Position numbers and translations under genes: made by a program. The notes beneath the pieces were generated by a model, which did not search any database, was not told the DNA's origin, and saw only the letters and a program-made list of their open reading frames with translations. 64,000 nt of DNA. Origin: JAEXOD01 sp964652025. Lineage in GTDB: Bacteria; Bacteroidota; Ignavibacteria; Ignavibacteriales; Melioribacteraceae. Numbering within the stretch: position 1 is the first letter of the stretch; every line of letters starts with the position of its first letter. The DNA lies in contig CAZYZX010000002.1 of assembly GCA_964652025.1 (NCBI GenBank), positions 1 to 64,000 of the forward strand, given 5' to 3'. Shown here one piece after another: positions 26,785-35,606 of the stretch.

Positions 26785-27900
26785 CTAATATTTCCTATTT
26801 TTCCAAGTATATTTACCAATCGTTCCATAAAAGCCCGCAAATAATATATATGGTACATGTAATAATTCTGAAATTAAAACTAAAAATAAATTAAGTTTAT
26901 TAAATAAAACATTTTTACCAAGTCTTAATATCATTACTTCCAAACTAATCTTAAAAATAAATATTAAAAACAAATAGATTAAATAAACCTTATTTATTAA
27001 CAATCCATAAATAAATAATATGGGGAAAGATAAGAAAAAAAGATAAATAGCAATTAAAAACATAGTTAAAAATGGGTTTTTATAATATAAACCTTTGCTA
27101 GCCCAGCGTGTTCTTTGGTTAATAAATTCCTTTAATGTATTATTAGCTTTTGTTACAACCAAAGTACTTTTATCAAATAAAAATTTAATTTTATATTTTT
27201 TTAATTTTGATATTTTTTGCATCAAAAACTCATCATCACCCGAAGCATGCTCAATATTTCCTTCGTAACCGCCAACTTCATAAAAAACAGATTTACGAAA
27301 AGCTAAATTAGCTGCATTACAAATTGTAGGAAAACCTGCATTTATTAAACCACCCCCAACTAAAACAAGACCTGCAAATTCAAGTTGTTGTAATTTTTTC
27401 CAATAATTGTTACTCTCTTCAAATTTTACTATACCAGATATAAAGGCTGTTTCTTTATCAAACTTTTTGGCTGTATTTTTTAGCCAATAACTTGGAATAA
27501 TACAATCAGAATCCGTTGTAAATATTATACTCCCCTTGCTTTTATCTATACCATATTTTACAGCATTTTTTTTACCACTCTCATTTTTATCTTTTAATTT
27601 AATTACTTTTATATTGTAACTATTTATATTTTTTTGCAATAGTTCTAATGAATTATCATCAGAATTATCATCAACATAAATTACTTCATATTTATCTTTA
27701 TCATAATCTAAATTTTCTATTGATTTTAGATTGGATAATATATTTTTATTTTCATTTTTAAAGGGTATAATTATACTTATAAACTCATTTAATTCCTTAT
27801 CATTATTATTTTCTATCTTATTTTTAGGCAAATTAACAATTATTACAAGCAAAAATAAAAAATAAATAATAACTAAAATAAATGTTAAATATAAAAGCAT
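26785..27900 (-). CDS. Membrane glycosyltransferase family 2, QxxRW type (paralogue A)
   Basis: This 371-residue GT2 enzyme has an N-terminal membrane helix (4-23), DDN (77-79), TDSD (129-132), GDDE (221-224) and QRTRW (262-266), then C-terminal helices. It is clearly related to the enzyme at 25104-26195 but well diverged, so the pair probably adds different sugars or makes different linkages. The start shares 1 nt with the stop of the flippase-like gene and the deacetylase follows after 2 nt. Confidence 0.88.
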   Translation of the reverse strand: MLLYLTFILVIIYFLFLLVIIVNLPKNKIENNNDKELNEFISIIIPFKNENKNILSNLKSIENLDYDKDKYEVIYVDDNSDDNSLELLQKNINSYNIKVIKLKDKNESGKKNAVKYGIDKSKGSIIFTTDSDCIIPSYWLKNTAKKFDKETAFISGIVKFEESNNYWKKLQQLEFAGLVLVGGGLINAGFPTICNAANLAFRKSVFYEVGGYEGNIEHASGDDEFLMQKISKLKKYKIKFLFDKSTLVVTKANNTLKEFINQRTRWASKGLYYKNPFLTMFLIAIYLFFLSFPILFIYGLLINKVYLIYLFLIFIFKISLEVMILRLGKNVLFNKLNLFLVLISELLHVPYILFAGFYGTIGKYTWKNRKY

Positions 27901-28829
27901 TATTTTTCCCGTAAATATATAAATAAGCCAATTATAGATGGAATAATTACATTAATAAAAAATAGTAATATAGCAGCATTAAAACCACTATCTGGCAAGT
28001 AATTAAAATAATCTGAATAAAACACAGCTGCACTTTCTCTTATACCTAACTCACCAAAAGTAAAAGGTGGAATTATTGTATTTGTAAAAAACACTAAAAC
28101 ACCTGCTAAAATATAATTAATAAAATGCTTAATATTATTAAATGAACTTAATAATAAGGCAAACTGCGTTACATAAGTTATAAATAAAGCAAAAGCTAAG
28201 AAAACTAATTTTAAGTTTTTATTTATTTTTATTATCGAATAAATTTCACTAATAGTGTTTATTATTTTATCATATTTTTGTTTGAACCTTTTTTGTAATA
28301 CTAATTTTATTAAATAGATTACAATCAAAGAAATAGCTAATATTGGTAAAACATATTGCAGAAAAACATTTAACGTATTAATAAAAGTAAAAATAGATAT
28401 TATCATTCCTAAGATAAATGTTACAAAAATACTCAATAGTTTATCATATACTGTAAGTAATGCATAAGTCTTTCTTTTGTTATGTTCAAATATATAGGCA
28501 CGCCCCAAAAATTCACCCGCTTTAAATGGTGTTATTAATCCCCCTGCAATTCCAATAAACAAAGATTTTATTATTGTTTTATTGGAACTTTTCTCGTAAC
28601 TAATGCATAACATTTGCCATCTTTTAAATTGTAAATATAAATTTATTGGCATTAACAAAACAACAATAAAAAGATAAAATAAATTAATTTTACTTAAAGA
28701 AATAAATAGACCCTTAAAGGTTAAGTAATTAACTAAAAAACCAATAAATATTAATGTAATAATTAGTTTAATAATATTTAAGGTTACTTTTTTGTTAATA
28801 ATTTTTTTTATTTCCAATTTATTTCTCAA
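27900..28829 (-). CDS. Lysylphosphatidylglycerol synthase-TM / flippase-like (UPF0104) membrane protein
   Basis: This 309-residue protein has about eight hydrophobic helices. GGLITPFKAGEFLGRAYIF (about 95-113) and the late segment IIPPFTFGELGIRESAAVF are the signatures of the UPF0104 / AglD / HpnL group. It lacks the C-terminal aminoacyl-transferase domain of MprF. Members are implicated in moving lipids or lipid-linked sugars between membrane leaflets. Here it sits between a radical SAM enzyme (11-nt overlap) and a GT2 enzyme (1-nt overlap), which fits translocation of the cluster's product. Confidence 0.85.
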   Translation of the reverse strand: MRNKLEIKKIINKKVTLNIIKLIITLIFIGFLVNYLTFKGLFISLSKINLFYLFIVVLLMPINLYLQFKRWQMLCISYEKSSNKTIIKSLFIGIAGGLITPFKAGEFLGRAYIFEHNKRKTYALLTVYDKLLSIFVTFILGMIISIFTFINTLNVFLQYVLPILAISLIVIYLIKLVLQKRFKQKYDKIINTISEIYSIIKINKNLKLVFLAFALFITYVTQFALLLSSFNNIKHFINYILAGVLVFFTNTIIPPFTFGELGIRESAAVFYSDYFNYLPDSGFNAAILLFFINVIIPSIIGLFIYLREK

Positions 28830-29829
28830 TTAAATTCATATTTAAACCTTCCGTACAATTAGTACAAATATCTATACCTTTCCTATTTTTTAATATAGCA
28901 TGTCTAAAGTTATTATACTTTTTATTTTTCCAAATTTTGCTAAAATCTTCCTCTAAAATATTACCCAAATTATATTTTGCATCTTTATCAAAACAACAAG
29001 GTGTTATAATACCATTCCAAGTAATAACAGCAGAACGCCATAAGGCAAAACATTTGTTTTTTAGTTTATTTTTTATAAATAGTTTACCATCCTTAATATA
29101 ATATCTTGAGTATTTGGGATTTTGTGGTAAAAATTCTAATGCACTTTCGTAGCTATTTACCTGCATACTTTTAATTACAGTTTTGTTCACTCCCAAATCT
29201 TTACCCATTTTGATTGCTTTATTAATCTCATGCTCATTTTGTTTCATTGCAATAAATTGTAATTCAACAAAGGGTAATTTTTGTTTTAATTCTTTTTTCT
29301 TGCTAATTAATTTTTTTAAGTTATTAATGGCTTTATTAAAATCGCCACCAATTCTATAAATTTTGTAAGTTTCTTCAGACATTCCATCAATAGAAAAAAT
29401 TAATTTATCTGGTGGATAGTTCAATAGCTTTTCAATATTCGTATCATTAAGTAGTAATCCATTTGTACTTATAGAAACATAAATTTTATTTTTTCTAGCA
29501 TAATTAATCATTTCATAGATGTATTTATTAATAAAGGGCTCTCCTTGAAAAAAAAGTTGAATGTAAAATACGTGGTCTTTAACTTGGTCAATAATTTTGC
29601 AATAATTATTATAATCTATGTTGCCAAGTCCTCTTGTTAATTCGCCGGTACCACTAGGGCACTCTGGACATAATAAATTACATCTATTTGTTGGTTCAAT
29701 TGATAAAGTAAGTGGTTTGCCCCAAACAATAACATTTTTAATTAAAACTGAGATAAAATAAGAACTAAAAATCTTTATTATATTAAAAAATCTTTTTATT
29801 GTAATAAACTTAAAGATATTAAATTCCAT
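28819..29829 (-). CDS. Radical SAM/SPASM enzyme
   Basis: This 336-residue enzyme has the cluster motif CNLLCPEC with C50, C54 and C57 preceded by EPTNRC, and a typical SPASM end: KCFALWRSAVITW, TPCCFD, NILEEDFSKIW and ICTNCTEG. The first ~40 residues are hydrophobic and basic and may bind the membrane. It is a different subtype from the radical SAM enzyme at the other end of the cluster. The gene overlaps the flippase-like gene by 11 nt. The substrate is unknown; the class includes peptide- and sugar-modifying enzymes. Confidence 0.88.
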   Translation of the reverse strand: MEFNIFKFITIKRFFNIIKIFSSYFISVLIKNVIVWGKPLTLSIEPTNRCNLLCPECPSGTGELTRGLGNIDYNNYCKIIDQVKDHVFYIQLFFQGEPFINKYIYEMINYARKNKIYVSISTNGLLLNDTNIEKLLNYPPDKLIFSIDGMSEETYKIYRIGGDFNKAINNLKKLISKKKELKQKLPFVELQFIAMKQNEHEINKAIKMGKDLGVNKTVIKSMQVNSYESALEFLPQNPKYSRYYIKDGKLFIKNKLKNKCFALWRSAVITWNGIITPCCFDKDAKYNLGNILEEDFSKIWKNKKYNNFRHAILKNRKGIDICTNCTEGLNMNLIEK

Positions 29830-29845
29830 TAAATTCCTTTCTGGC

Positions 29846-30706
29846 TTAAAATTCTACATTAAAGCCAATACCAAATTTATTAATTCTATAAGTAAAATAT
29901 TCACTAAAATAATTCATTCCCAAATGATAAGACATATAAAAATTTACCCCCTTATTATATACCTCCCCAAGCTTTACACCAGTACTCAAGGTGTTATTCC
30001 CCATATATTTTGGGATCCCGATTAAACTATAATGATAAGCTAAATAAATAATAGCGTCTTTGTTTAATACTTTACCTAAAATATCATTAAGATATAATTC
30101 AAATCCACTATTAAAAGCCCACCTTTTTAATAAATCAGGTCTTATTAACATCGAGTAACTAACTCCAAAATATAATCTATAATTACCACCTGATATTTTG
30201 GATTCCCTAACCGAAGTTAGTTCCGCAAAATCTTTTGCATAAGGAACCGGTAAATAATTATTTTTCCATGTGCCTGTGCTACTATTATAACTTCCATCAA
30301 CTAAATGCGCACTATTATGAATAATTCTAAATCTAAATTTATAGGTTTTTTTAGTATCAACATTATATGATAATGTTCCGTTCCCTCCAAAAAATCCATC
30401 TAAAGCATCAATTTGTAATCTTTTACCTTGATAGCTTGATGCTAAACCATATGCCATAAAATCTATTCCAAAAGTTAATTTGGTATTAACTAATAAATCT
30501 TCAAACTTTATTATATCAATGCTATTACCAATATCTACCTTCAAACTTCTATCATCAGGAAAATATAATACCCCTAATCTTGGTTCATAAACATTAGACG
30601 CTAAAGGCTTAAAATGTAAACCACTGGGTAAAAATTCATATTTAATTTGCGCATTATTTACATAACTAATAAAAACAAACAAAATAAAAACAATCTTTTT
30701 TATCAT
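29846..30706 (-). CDS. DUF1207-like outer-membrane protein (paralogue A)
   Basis: This 286-residue protein opens the eight-gene envelope cluster. It has a signal peptide (about 1-19, cleavage after NNA), many amphipathic strands and a C-terminal aromatic strand (GFNVEF). Landmarks shared with the paralogue at 23283-24113 are LPSGLHFKP, EPRLG, IGNSIDI and RFRIIHNSAHLVDG, in the same order. The radical SAM gene follows after 16 nt. DUF1207 proteins have no established function; an envelope role tied to this cluster is an inference. Confidence 0.75.
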   Translation of the reverse strand: MIKKIVFILFVFISYVNNAQIKYEFLPSGLHFKPLASNVYEPRLGVLYFPDDRSLKVDIGNSIDIIKFEDLLVNTKLTFGIDFMAYGLASSYQGKRLQIDALDGFFGGNGTLSYNVDTKKTYKFRFRIIHNSAHLVDGSYNSSTGTWKNNYLPVPYAKDFAELTSVRESKISGGNYRLYFGVSYSMLIRPDLLKRWAFNSGFELYLNDILGKVLNKDAIIYLAYHYSLIGIPKYMGNNTLSTGVKLGEVYNKGVNFYMSYHLGMNYFSEYFTYRINKFGIGFNVEF

Positions 30707-30760
30707 TATTTTTGAACCAATTAATTTAAATTTATAGTTTAAACATAAGGAATTTTTAAG

Positions 30761-30768
30761 TAAATTTG
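30761..30768 (+). promoter_or_regulatory. Possible -7 box for bshC
   Basis: TAAATTTG matches the Bacteroidota -7 consensus TAnnTTTG exactly and is 30 nt upstream of the bshC start codon. It is the same octamer as at tRNA-Ser(CGA). No TTG is visible at the -33 distance, so this is only half of a promoter. Confidence 0.4.
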
Positions 30769-30798
30769 ATAAATTAATTAATAATATTAGGCTATTAA

Positions 30799-32421
30799 AT
30801 GTTTTTGAATTTTAATAAAATACCAGGGCAAAGTAAATTATTTTTAGATTATTTGTATGATTTTAATAAGGTAAAATCTTTTTATATCAAAGATTTTCGC
30901 AAAACTTATAATTATATTAAACATTTCGAAGAAATTACTTCATTTAATAGAAGTTTTTCTAAAGAACTATCAGAAATAATTTATTCCCAATATGATGGGT
31001 TAAGTTTATCCAAAAGTACATTAAATAATATAAATCTTTTAAATTCACCCAATACAATTGCTATTGTCACCGGTCAACAATTAGGACTTTTTGGCGGTCC
31101 ATTATACACCTTTTATAAAATTATTTCTGCAATAAAACTTGCTACAGAATTAAAAAGTAAATTTTATGAATATAACTTTGTACCTATTTTTTGGTTAGAA
31201 GGTGACGACCATGATTTTGAAGAAGTAAATAATCTTAATATTATTGATAAAGAGAATAATATTATTAACTTAACATATAACGATAATTTTACTGGTAGTT
31301 TTAGAAGTAATGTTGGCAATCACGTTTTTAAAGCTGAATTTAATGAAACATTAAAACAAATTGAGGAAAATTTACGCAAAACTGATTTTACACCACAAGT
31401 TTTTGATAATATAATATCATTTTATAAAGTTGGTAAAACCTTCAAGGTTGCATTTAAGGAATTATTGTTTAACCTTTTTGATGAGTATGGACTTGTTCTT
31501 TTTGACCCGCAAGATGTTAAAGTAAAAAATTTACTTAAGCCCATATTTCTTAAAGAACTTGAGGATTACAGAGAACATTTATTAACTGCAATTGATACAA
31601 GTGCAAAACTTGAAGAAAATTACCATGCTCAAGTAAAAATAAAACCAATAAATTTATTCCTTTCTGAAAATGATGGAAGATTTTTATTAGAGCCTGATGA
31701 TGATAATTTTAAATTAAAGAATAAAAGGAAAAAATACCCCAAAACTGAGTTATTTGATTTATTAAATAAACACCCAGAAAATTTTTCACCAAATGTTCTT
31801 TTAAGACCCATATGCCAAGATTTTCTTTTACCAACTGGCTTTTATATTGCCGGACCTGGTGAAATTAGTTACTTTGCTCAAGTATTACCATTTTACAAAA
31901 TTTTTAATATTCCTCAGCCTATTATCTATCCACGTGCATCTGTAACTTTATTAGAAAAAGCTGCTAAAGATGTAATTGATAAATATCATTTATCTTTTGA
32001 AGATGTTTTTATTGAAGACTTGAAATTAATTAAAAAAGTATTAAGTAATTATTCTGATGCAAATTATGAAAACATATTTTCTAAATTAGAAAATGTTGTT
32101 AACAGTGAATTTACATTAATAAAACAAGAATTAATAAAAATAGATAAAACATTAGAGGATCCAATTAATAAAACTTCCGGAAAAATTATACAAACCATTC
32201 AAACACTTAAATCTCGTACAGAAAAATCATTACAGTCTAAAAATGATGTTACAATAAGGCAATTAAATAAATTAAAAACCCTCATTTTTCCAAATAATAA
32301 TTTGCAGGAAAGAGAAATAAACTTTATCTATTTTGCAAATAAATATGGAGTAAGTTTACTTAAACATTTAATTAATGAAATATCTGTAATTAAGTTTGAA
32401 CATCAAATTATAGAAATTTAG
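30799..32421 (+). CDS. bshC: Bacillithiol biosynthesis cysteine-adding enzyme BshC
   Basis: This 540-residue protein has the BshC landmarks: IAIVTGQQLGLFGGPLYTFYK (about 92-112), PIFWLEGDDHDFEEVN, LRPICQDFLLPTGFYIAGPGEISYFAQ and the PRASVTLLE segment. BshC adds cysteine to glucosaminyl-malate in the last step of bacillithiol synthesis. The length and a C-terminal coiled coil are normal. It is a single gene on the plus strand whose stop shares 4 nt with the convergent ATPase gene. BshA and BshB are not in the window, which is common because bsh genes are often scattered. Confidence 0.93.
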   Translation: MFLNFNKIPGQSKLFLDYLYDFNKVKSFYIKDFRKTYNYIKHFEEITSFNRSFSKELSEIIYSQYDGLSLSKSTLNNINLLNSPNTIAIVTGQQLGLFGGPLYTFYKIISAIKLATELKSKFYEYNFVPIFWLEGDDHDFEEVNNLNIIDKENNIINLTYNDNFTGSFRSNVGNHVFKAEFNETLKQIEENLRKTDFTPQVFDNIISFYKVGKTFKVAFKELLFNLFDEYGLVLFDPQDVKVKNLLKPIFLKELEDYREHLLTAIDTSAKLEENYHAQVKIKPINLFLSENDGRFLLEPDDDNFKLKNKRKKYPKTELFDLLNKHPENFSPNVLLRPICQDFLLPTGFYIAGPGEISYFAQVLPFYKIFNIPQPIIYPRASVTLLEKAAKDVIDKYHLSFEDVFIEDLKLIKKVLSNYSDANYENIFSKLENVVNSEFTLIKQELIKIDKTLEDPINKTSGKIIQTIQTLKSRTEKSLQSKNDVTIRQLNKLKTLIFPNNNLQEREINFIYFANKYGVSLLKHLINEISVIKFEHQIIEI

Positions 32422-33503
32422 ATTAAAATATTCTGTTCTGTCTCTTTATCAAATATATGAAGCTTGTTTTTATTAAAAGTAAAATTTAATCTTTCTCCAG
32501 CCTTTATTTCTTTTTGAATGTTAACTCTTGCAACTAATTGATTTCCATTTAAATTAAAATATAAAAATGTTTCATTACCCATTGGTTCCACAACTTCACA
32601 TTCAAACTTAAACTCTCCATCTTCGCTAATATATATATCTTCGGGTCTTATACCTAAATAAATAGGTTTATCAATATAATTATTTAATTTATAGTTATAA
32701 TTTTCTGATATTAATAAAGATATCTCATTCCCTTTGAAGTATAAATTACCATCTAATTTAGTAACTATACCTTCAATAAAATTCATAGCAGGGCTACCAA
32801 TAAAACCAGCTACAAATTTATTAGTTGGGTAATTATATAAATTTAAAGGTGTATCAATCTGCTGAATAAACCCGTCTTTCATTATTACAATTCTATCCCC
32901 CATTGTCATAGCTTCAACTTGGTCGTGGGTAACATAAATCATTGTTGCGTTTAACTCTCTATGTAACTTAGAAATTTCGGTTCGCATCTGAACGCGCAAT
33001 TTCGCATCTAAATTACTTAATGGTTCATCAAATAAAAATACTTTAGGATTTCGCACAATAGCCCTTCCCACTGCAACACGTTGCCTCTGTCCACCAGATA
33101 GTGCTTTAGGTTTTCTACTTAAATACTTATCAATACCCAATATTTTAGCAGCATTTTTAACTCTTTGGTCAATCTCTTTTTTATCATATTTCCTTAGTTT
33201 TAAACCAAATGCCATGTTTTCATACACTGTCATATGAGGATATAAAGCATAATTTTGAAATACCATTGCAATATCTCTATCCTTTGGAGATACATCATTT
33301 ACTCTAACGCCATCAATAAACAAATCTCCTTCAGAAATATCCTCTAATCCTGCAATCATTCTAAGTGTTGTAGTCTTACCACACCCAGAAGGTCCTACCA
33401 ATACCACAAACTCTTTATCTTTTATCTCAATATTTACATTATGAACAGCTTTATGTCCACCCTCGTAAATTTTAGATACGTTTACTAATTTTACTTCTGC
33501 CAT
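32418..33503 (-). CDS. Sugar ABC transporter ATP-binding protein, MalK/UgpC type
   Basis: This 361-residue ATPase has Walker A GPSGCGKTT (about 38-46), the signature LSGGQRQRVAVGRA, Walker B VFLFDEPLSNLD and the switch histidine in YVTHDQVEAMT. A C-terminal OB-fold (TOBE) regulatory domain starts near 240 and includes GIRPEDIYI. These are the MalK/MsmK/UgpC features. No permease or binding protein is next to it; it is the last gene of the aroA-deoC-folD operon, so it may serve distant carbohydrate importers. SD-like AGAGGA precedes the start. Confidence 0.9.
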   Translation of the reverse strand: MAEVKLVNVSKIYEGGHKAVHNVNIEIKDKEFVVLVGPSGCGKTTTLRMIAGLEDISEGDLFIDGVRVNDVSPKDRDIAMVFQNYALYPHMTVYENMAFGLKLRKYDKKEIDQRVKNAAKILGIDKYLSRKPKALSGGQRQRVAVGRAIVRNPKVFLFDEPLSNLDAKLRVQMRTEISKLHRELNATMIYVTHDQVEAMTMGDRIVIMKDGFIQQIDTPLNLYNYPTNKFVAGFIGSPAMNFIEGIVTKLDGNLYFKGNEISLLISENYNYKLNNYIDKPIYLGIRPEDIYISEDGEFKFECEVVEPMGNETFLYFNLNGNQLVARVNIQKEIKAGERLNFTFNKNKLHIFDKETEQNILI

Positions 33504-33504
33504 T

Positions 33505-34785
33505 TTATTCCTCTACTAATAATTTTACCTGATTAATAAAATTTGGATTAGAAATATTAACGCAATCAAAATTATTCACTTTACTACCATTTTTAAGTAA
33601 CATTGATAAAATACCAAATGTCATCGCTATTCTATGATCTCCGTAGCTTTCAAATTCTGTGTAAATATCATTAAAACCACCAAATAACCCAAAACCATCT
33701 TCATATTCTTCTACTTTAACGCCTAACTTTTTATAGTTTTCAACTAATGCTTTTATTCTATCTGTTTCCTTTACTCTTAATTCGCTTGCTTTTTTAATAA
33801 CAAAATTACCATCTGCAAATAATCCCGCCAAACTTAAAATTGGTATTTCATCAATTATATTTGGTATAATCTCTTCTTCAATTTGAACATTTTGTAACTT
33901 GCTACTTCTAATTAATATATCCCCATATATTTCATTATTGGAATTATATTCATTTATAATATCAATTTTACCACCCATTTGCTGAAGAATAGTAATTATA
34001 CCGGCACGCGTTTTGTTTAATAGAACCTTTTTAATCACAATCTCACTATTTTGCACTAATAAACCAAATACAATAAAAAATGCTGCGGTAGAAATATCTG
34101 CAGGGACAACATATTCACTTGCAACAGGGTAATTACTTTTAGAAACATAAATTGTTTTGTTGTTACTATTTTGAACAACTTTAAGCCCCAACATTTGCTC
34201 GGAATGATTTCTTGTAGTAAATGGTTCAGTAATTATTGATTCTTTATCAAAATGTAATGCAGCTAATATTAAAGCACTTTTAACTTGTGCGCTTGGCACG
34301 GTTAATGTGTATTCAAAATTTTTAATGCTATTAGATGGATATATTTTTATCGGTAACTTTCCATTATTAGTATCTATCTTGGCACCAAAGCTAATTAATG
34401 GGTCAACAACTCTATTCATTGGACGTTTGGATAAAGATTCATCTCCAATAATTGTTGAAGTAAAATTTTGAACACATAATAAGCCGGTTAGTAATCTGCT
34501 TGTAGTGCCACTATTCCCTGCATCTAAAACAACGTCTGCGTTATTAAATCCTTTATAACCAAGCCCTTCAACTATTAATTCATTATTTACTTTATTAATA
34601 TTGCAACCCAATAACCTAAAACAATTAATAGTAGATTTTACATCTTCTCCATCAGAACAGTTTTTAATTGTAGATTTTCCATTTGCCATAGCTGCAAAAA
34701 TTACACTTCTATGGGAAATAGATTTATCCCCTGGTAAATCTAAAGTACCTTTTAATTTATTTACTTTATTAAATTGCATATCCAT
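33505..34785 (-). CDS. aroA: 3-phosphoshikimate 1-carboxyvinyltransferase (EPSP synthase)
   Basis: This 426-residue enzyme carries PGDKSISHRSVIFAAMANG at the N-terminus (substrate-binding KSISHR), LDAGNSGTTSRLLTGLL, the LTVPSAQVKSALILAAL segment and the C-terminal RVKETDRIKAL with GDHRIAM. It joins shikimate 3-phosphate and PEP in the chorismate pathway. The length is normal. The start overlaps the stop of the TrmH-like gene by 1 nt, so it is translated as part of the operon that begins with the phosphoesterase at 38181. Confidence 0.95.
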   Translation of the reverse strand: MDMQFNKVNKLKGTLDLPGDKSISHRSVIFAAMANGKSTIKNCSDGEDVKSTINCFRLLGCNINKVNNELIVEGLGYKGFNNADVVLDAGNSGTTSRLLTGLLCVQNFTSTIIGDESLSKRPMNRVVDPLISFGAKIDTNNGKLPIKIYPSNSIKNFEYTLTVPSAQVKSALILAALHFDKESIITEPFTTRNHSEQMLGLKVVQNSNNKTIYVSKSNYPVASEYVVPADISTAAFFIVFGLLVQNSEIVIKKVLLNKTRAGIITILQQMGGKIDIINEYNSNNEIYGDILIRSSKLQNVQIEEEIIPNIIDEIPILSLAGLFADGNFVIKKASELRVKETDRIKALVENYKKLGVKVEEYEDGFGLFGGFNDIYTEFESYGDHRIAMTFGILSMLLKNGSKVNNFDCVNISNPNFINQVKLLVEE

Positions 34786-35375
34786 TAATAACTACACCAT
34801 TTGTCAATTAATTCTTCATATTCATTGTTACTTAATAACATTTTATCATATAAACCTGCTATTAATCTTTGCCTTAAAGCTTCATATACAACAACAGAAA
34901 CCGCTACCGAAACATTAAGAGACTGAGCCATTCCGAACATTGGAATATAAATTAAATCATCACAATTTTTTGCTGCTTCCTCAGAAATTCCACGATGCTC
35001 GTTTCCAAATAGTATTGCAACTCTTTTTGTAAAATCAATTTCATAAATACTTTTGGCGTTGGTAGAAATTTTGCTCCCCAAAATATAATAGCCTTCTTTT
35101 TTTAATTCGTTAAAACAAGTATTAACATCTTTGTATTTATCAAATTCTATCCATTTATTACCAGAGCCTGAAACCTTAGTACTTAATTTTGGAAACTTTT
35201 CAATATAATATAACAAATTAACTTTTTTTATCCCTACTGAATCACAACTTCTAATTATTGCACTAACATTATGTGGGTCATGAATATTTTCTAAAACAAC
35301 TGTTAAATTAGGTTGTCTTTTGCTAAGAACTTGCTTAATCTTATTTAATCTACTTTCTGATGTAAACTCTCTCAC
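34785..35375 (-). CDS. TrmH/SpoU-family tRNA or rRNA 2'-O-methyltransferase
   Basis: This 196-residue SPOUT enzyme has the three family motifs: ENIHDPHNVSAIIRSCDSVG (motif 1, about 29-48), AILFGNEHRGIS (motif 2) and IPMFGMAQSLNVSVAVSVVVYE (motif 3), which form the trefoil-knot SAM site. The size and the lack of an N-terminal extension fit tRNA guanosine-18 2'-O-methyltransferase TrmH rather than the rRNA enzyme RlmB, but this is not decisive. It shares 1 nt with aroA and starts directly after the HicB-like gene. Confidence 0.88.
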   Translation of the reverse strand: MREFTSESRLNKIKQVLSKRQPNLTVVLENIHDPHNVSAIIRSCDSVGIKKVNLLYYIEKFPKLSTKVSGSGNKWIEFDKYKDVNTCFNELKKEGYYILGSKISTNAKSIYEIDFTKRVAILFGNEHRGISEEAAKNCDDLIYIPMFGMAQSLNVSVAVSVVVYEALRQRLIAGLYDKMLLSNNEYEELIDKWCSY

Positions 35376-35606
35376 TTAAGTCTCTTTATTAAAAATTAAC
35401 TTATAAATAGTTTTATTTTTTTCTTTTCTAGCTAAGTCAATTTTAATTTTTTTAGTATCCTCAAAACCTAAATAAAAACATAAAAGCTTTATAGCTTCGT
35501 TAATCGCATCATCATGTTCTTTAGCCCAACAATCAATCCCTTTTACAGAAGGAATAACAGCAGTTGAACCATCACCATCAGTTGTTACAATAAGATCAAT
35601 AACCAC
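35376..35606 (-). CDS. HicB-like small protein
   Basis: This 76-residue protein resembles the N-terminal half of HicB antitoxins: a beta-strand start, a WAKEHDDAINEAIKLLCFYLG helix where HicB proteins have an A...EA...I pattern, and no DNA-binding domain. No HicA-type toxin gene is next to it. It overlaps deoC by 1 nt and is followed immediately by the TrmH-like gene. Its function could be structural or regulatory within the operon; a toxin-antitoxin role is not supported here. Confidence 0.6.
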   Translation of the reverse strand: MVIDLIVTTDGDGSTAVIPSVKGIDCWAKEHDDAINEAIKLLCFYLGFEDTKKIKIDLARKEKNKTIYKLIFNKET

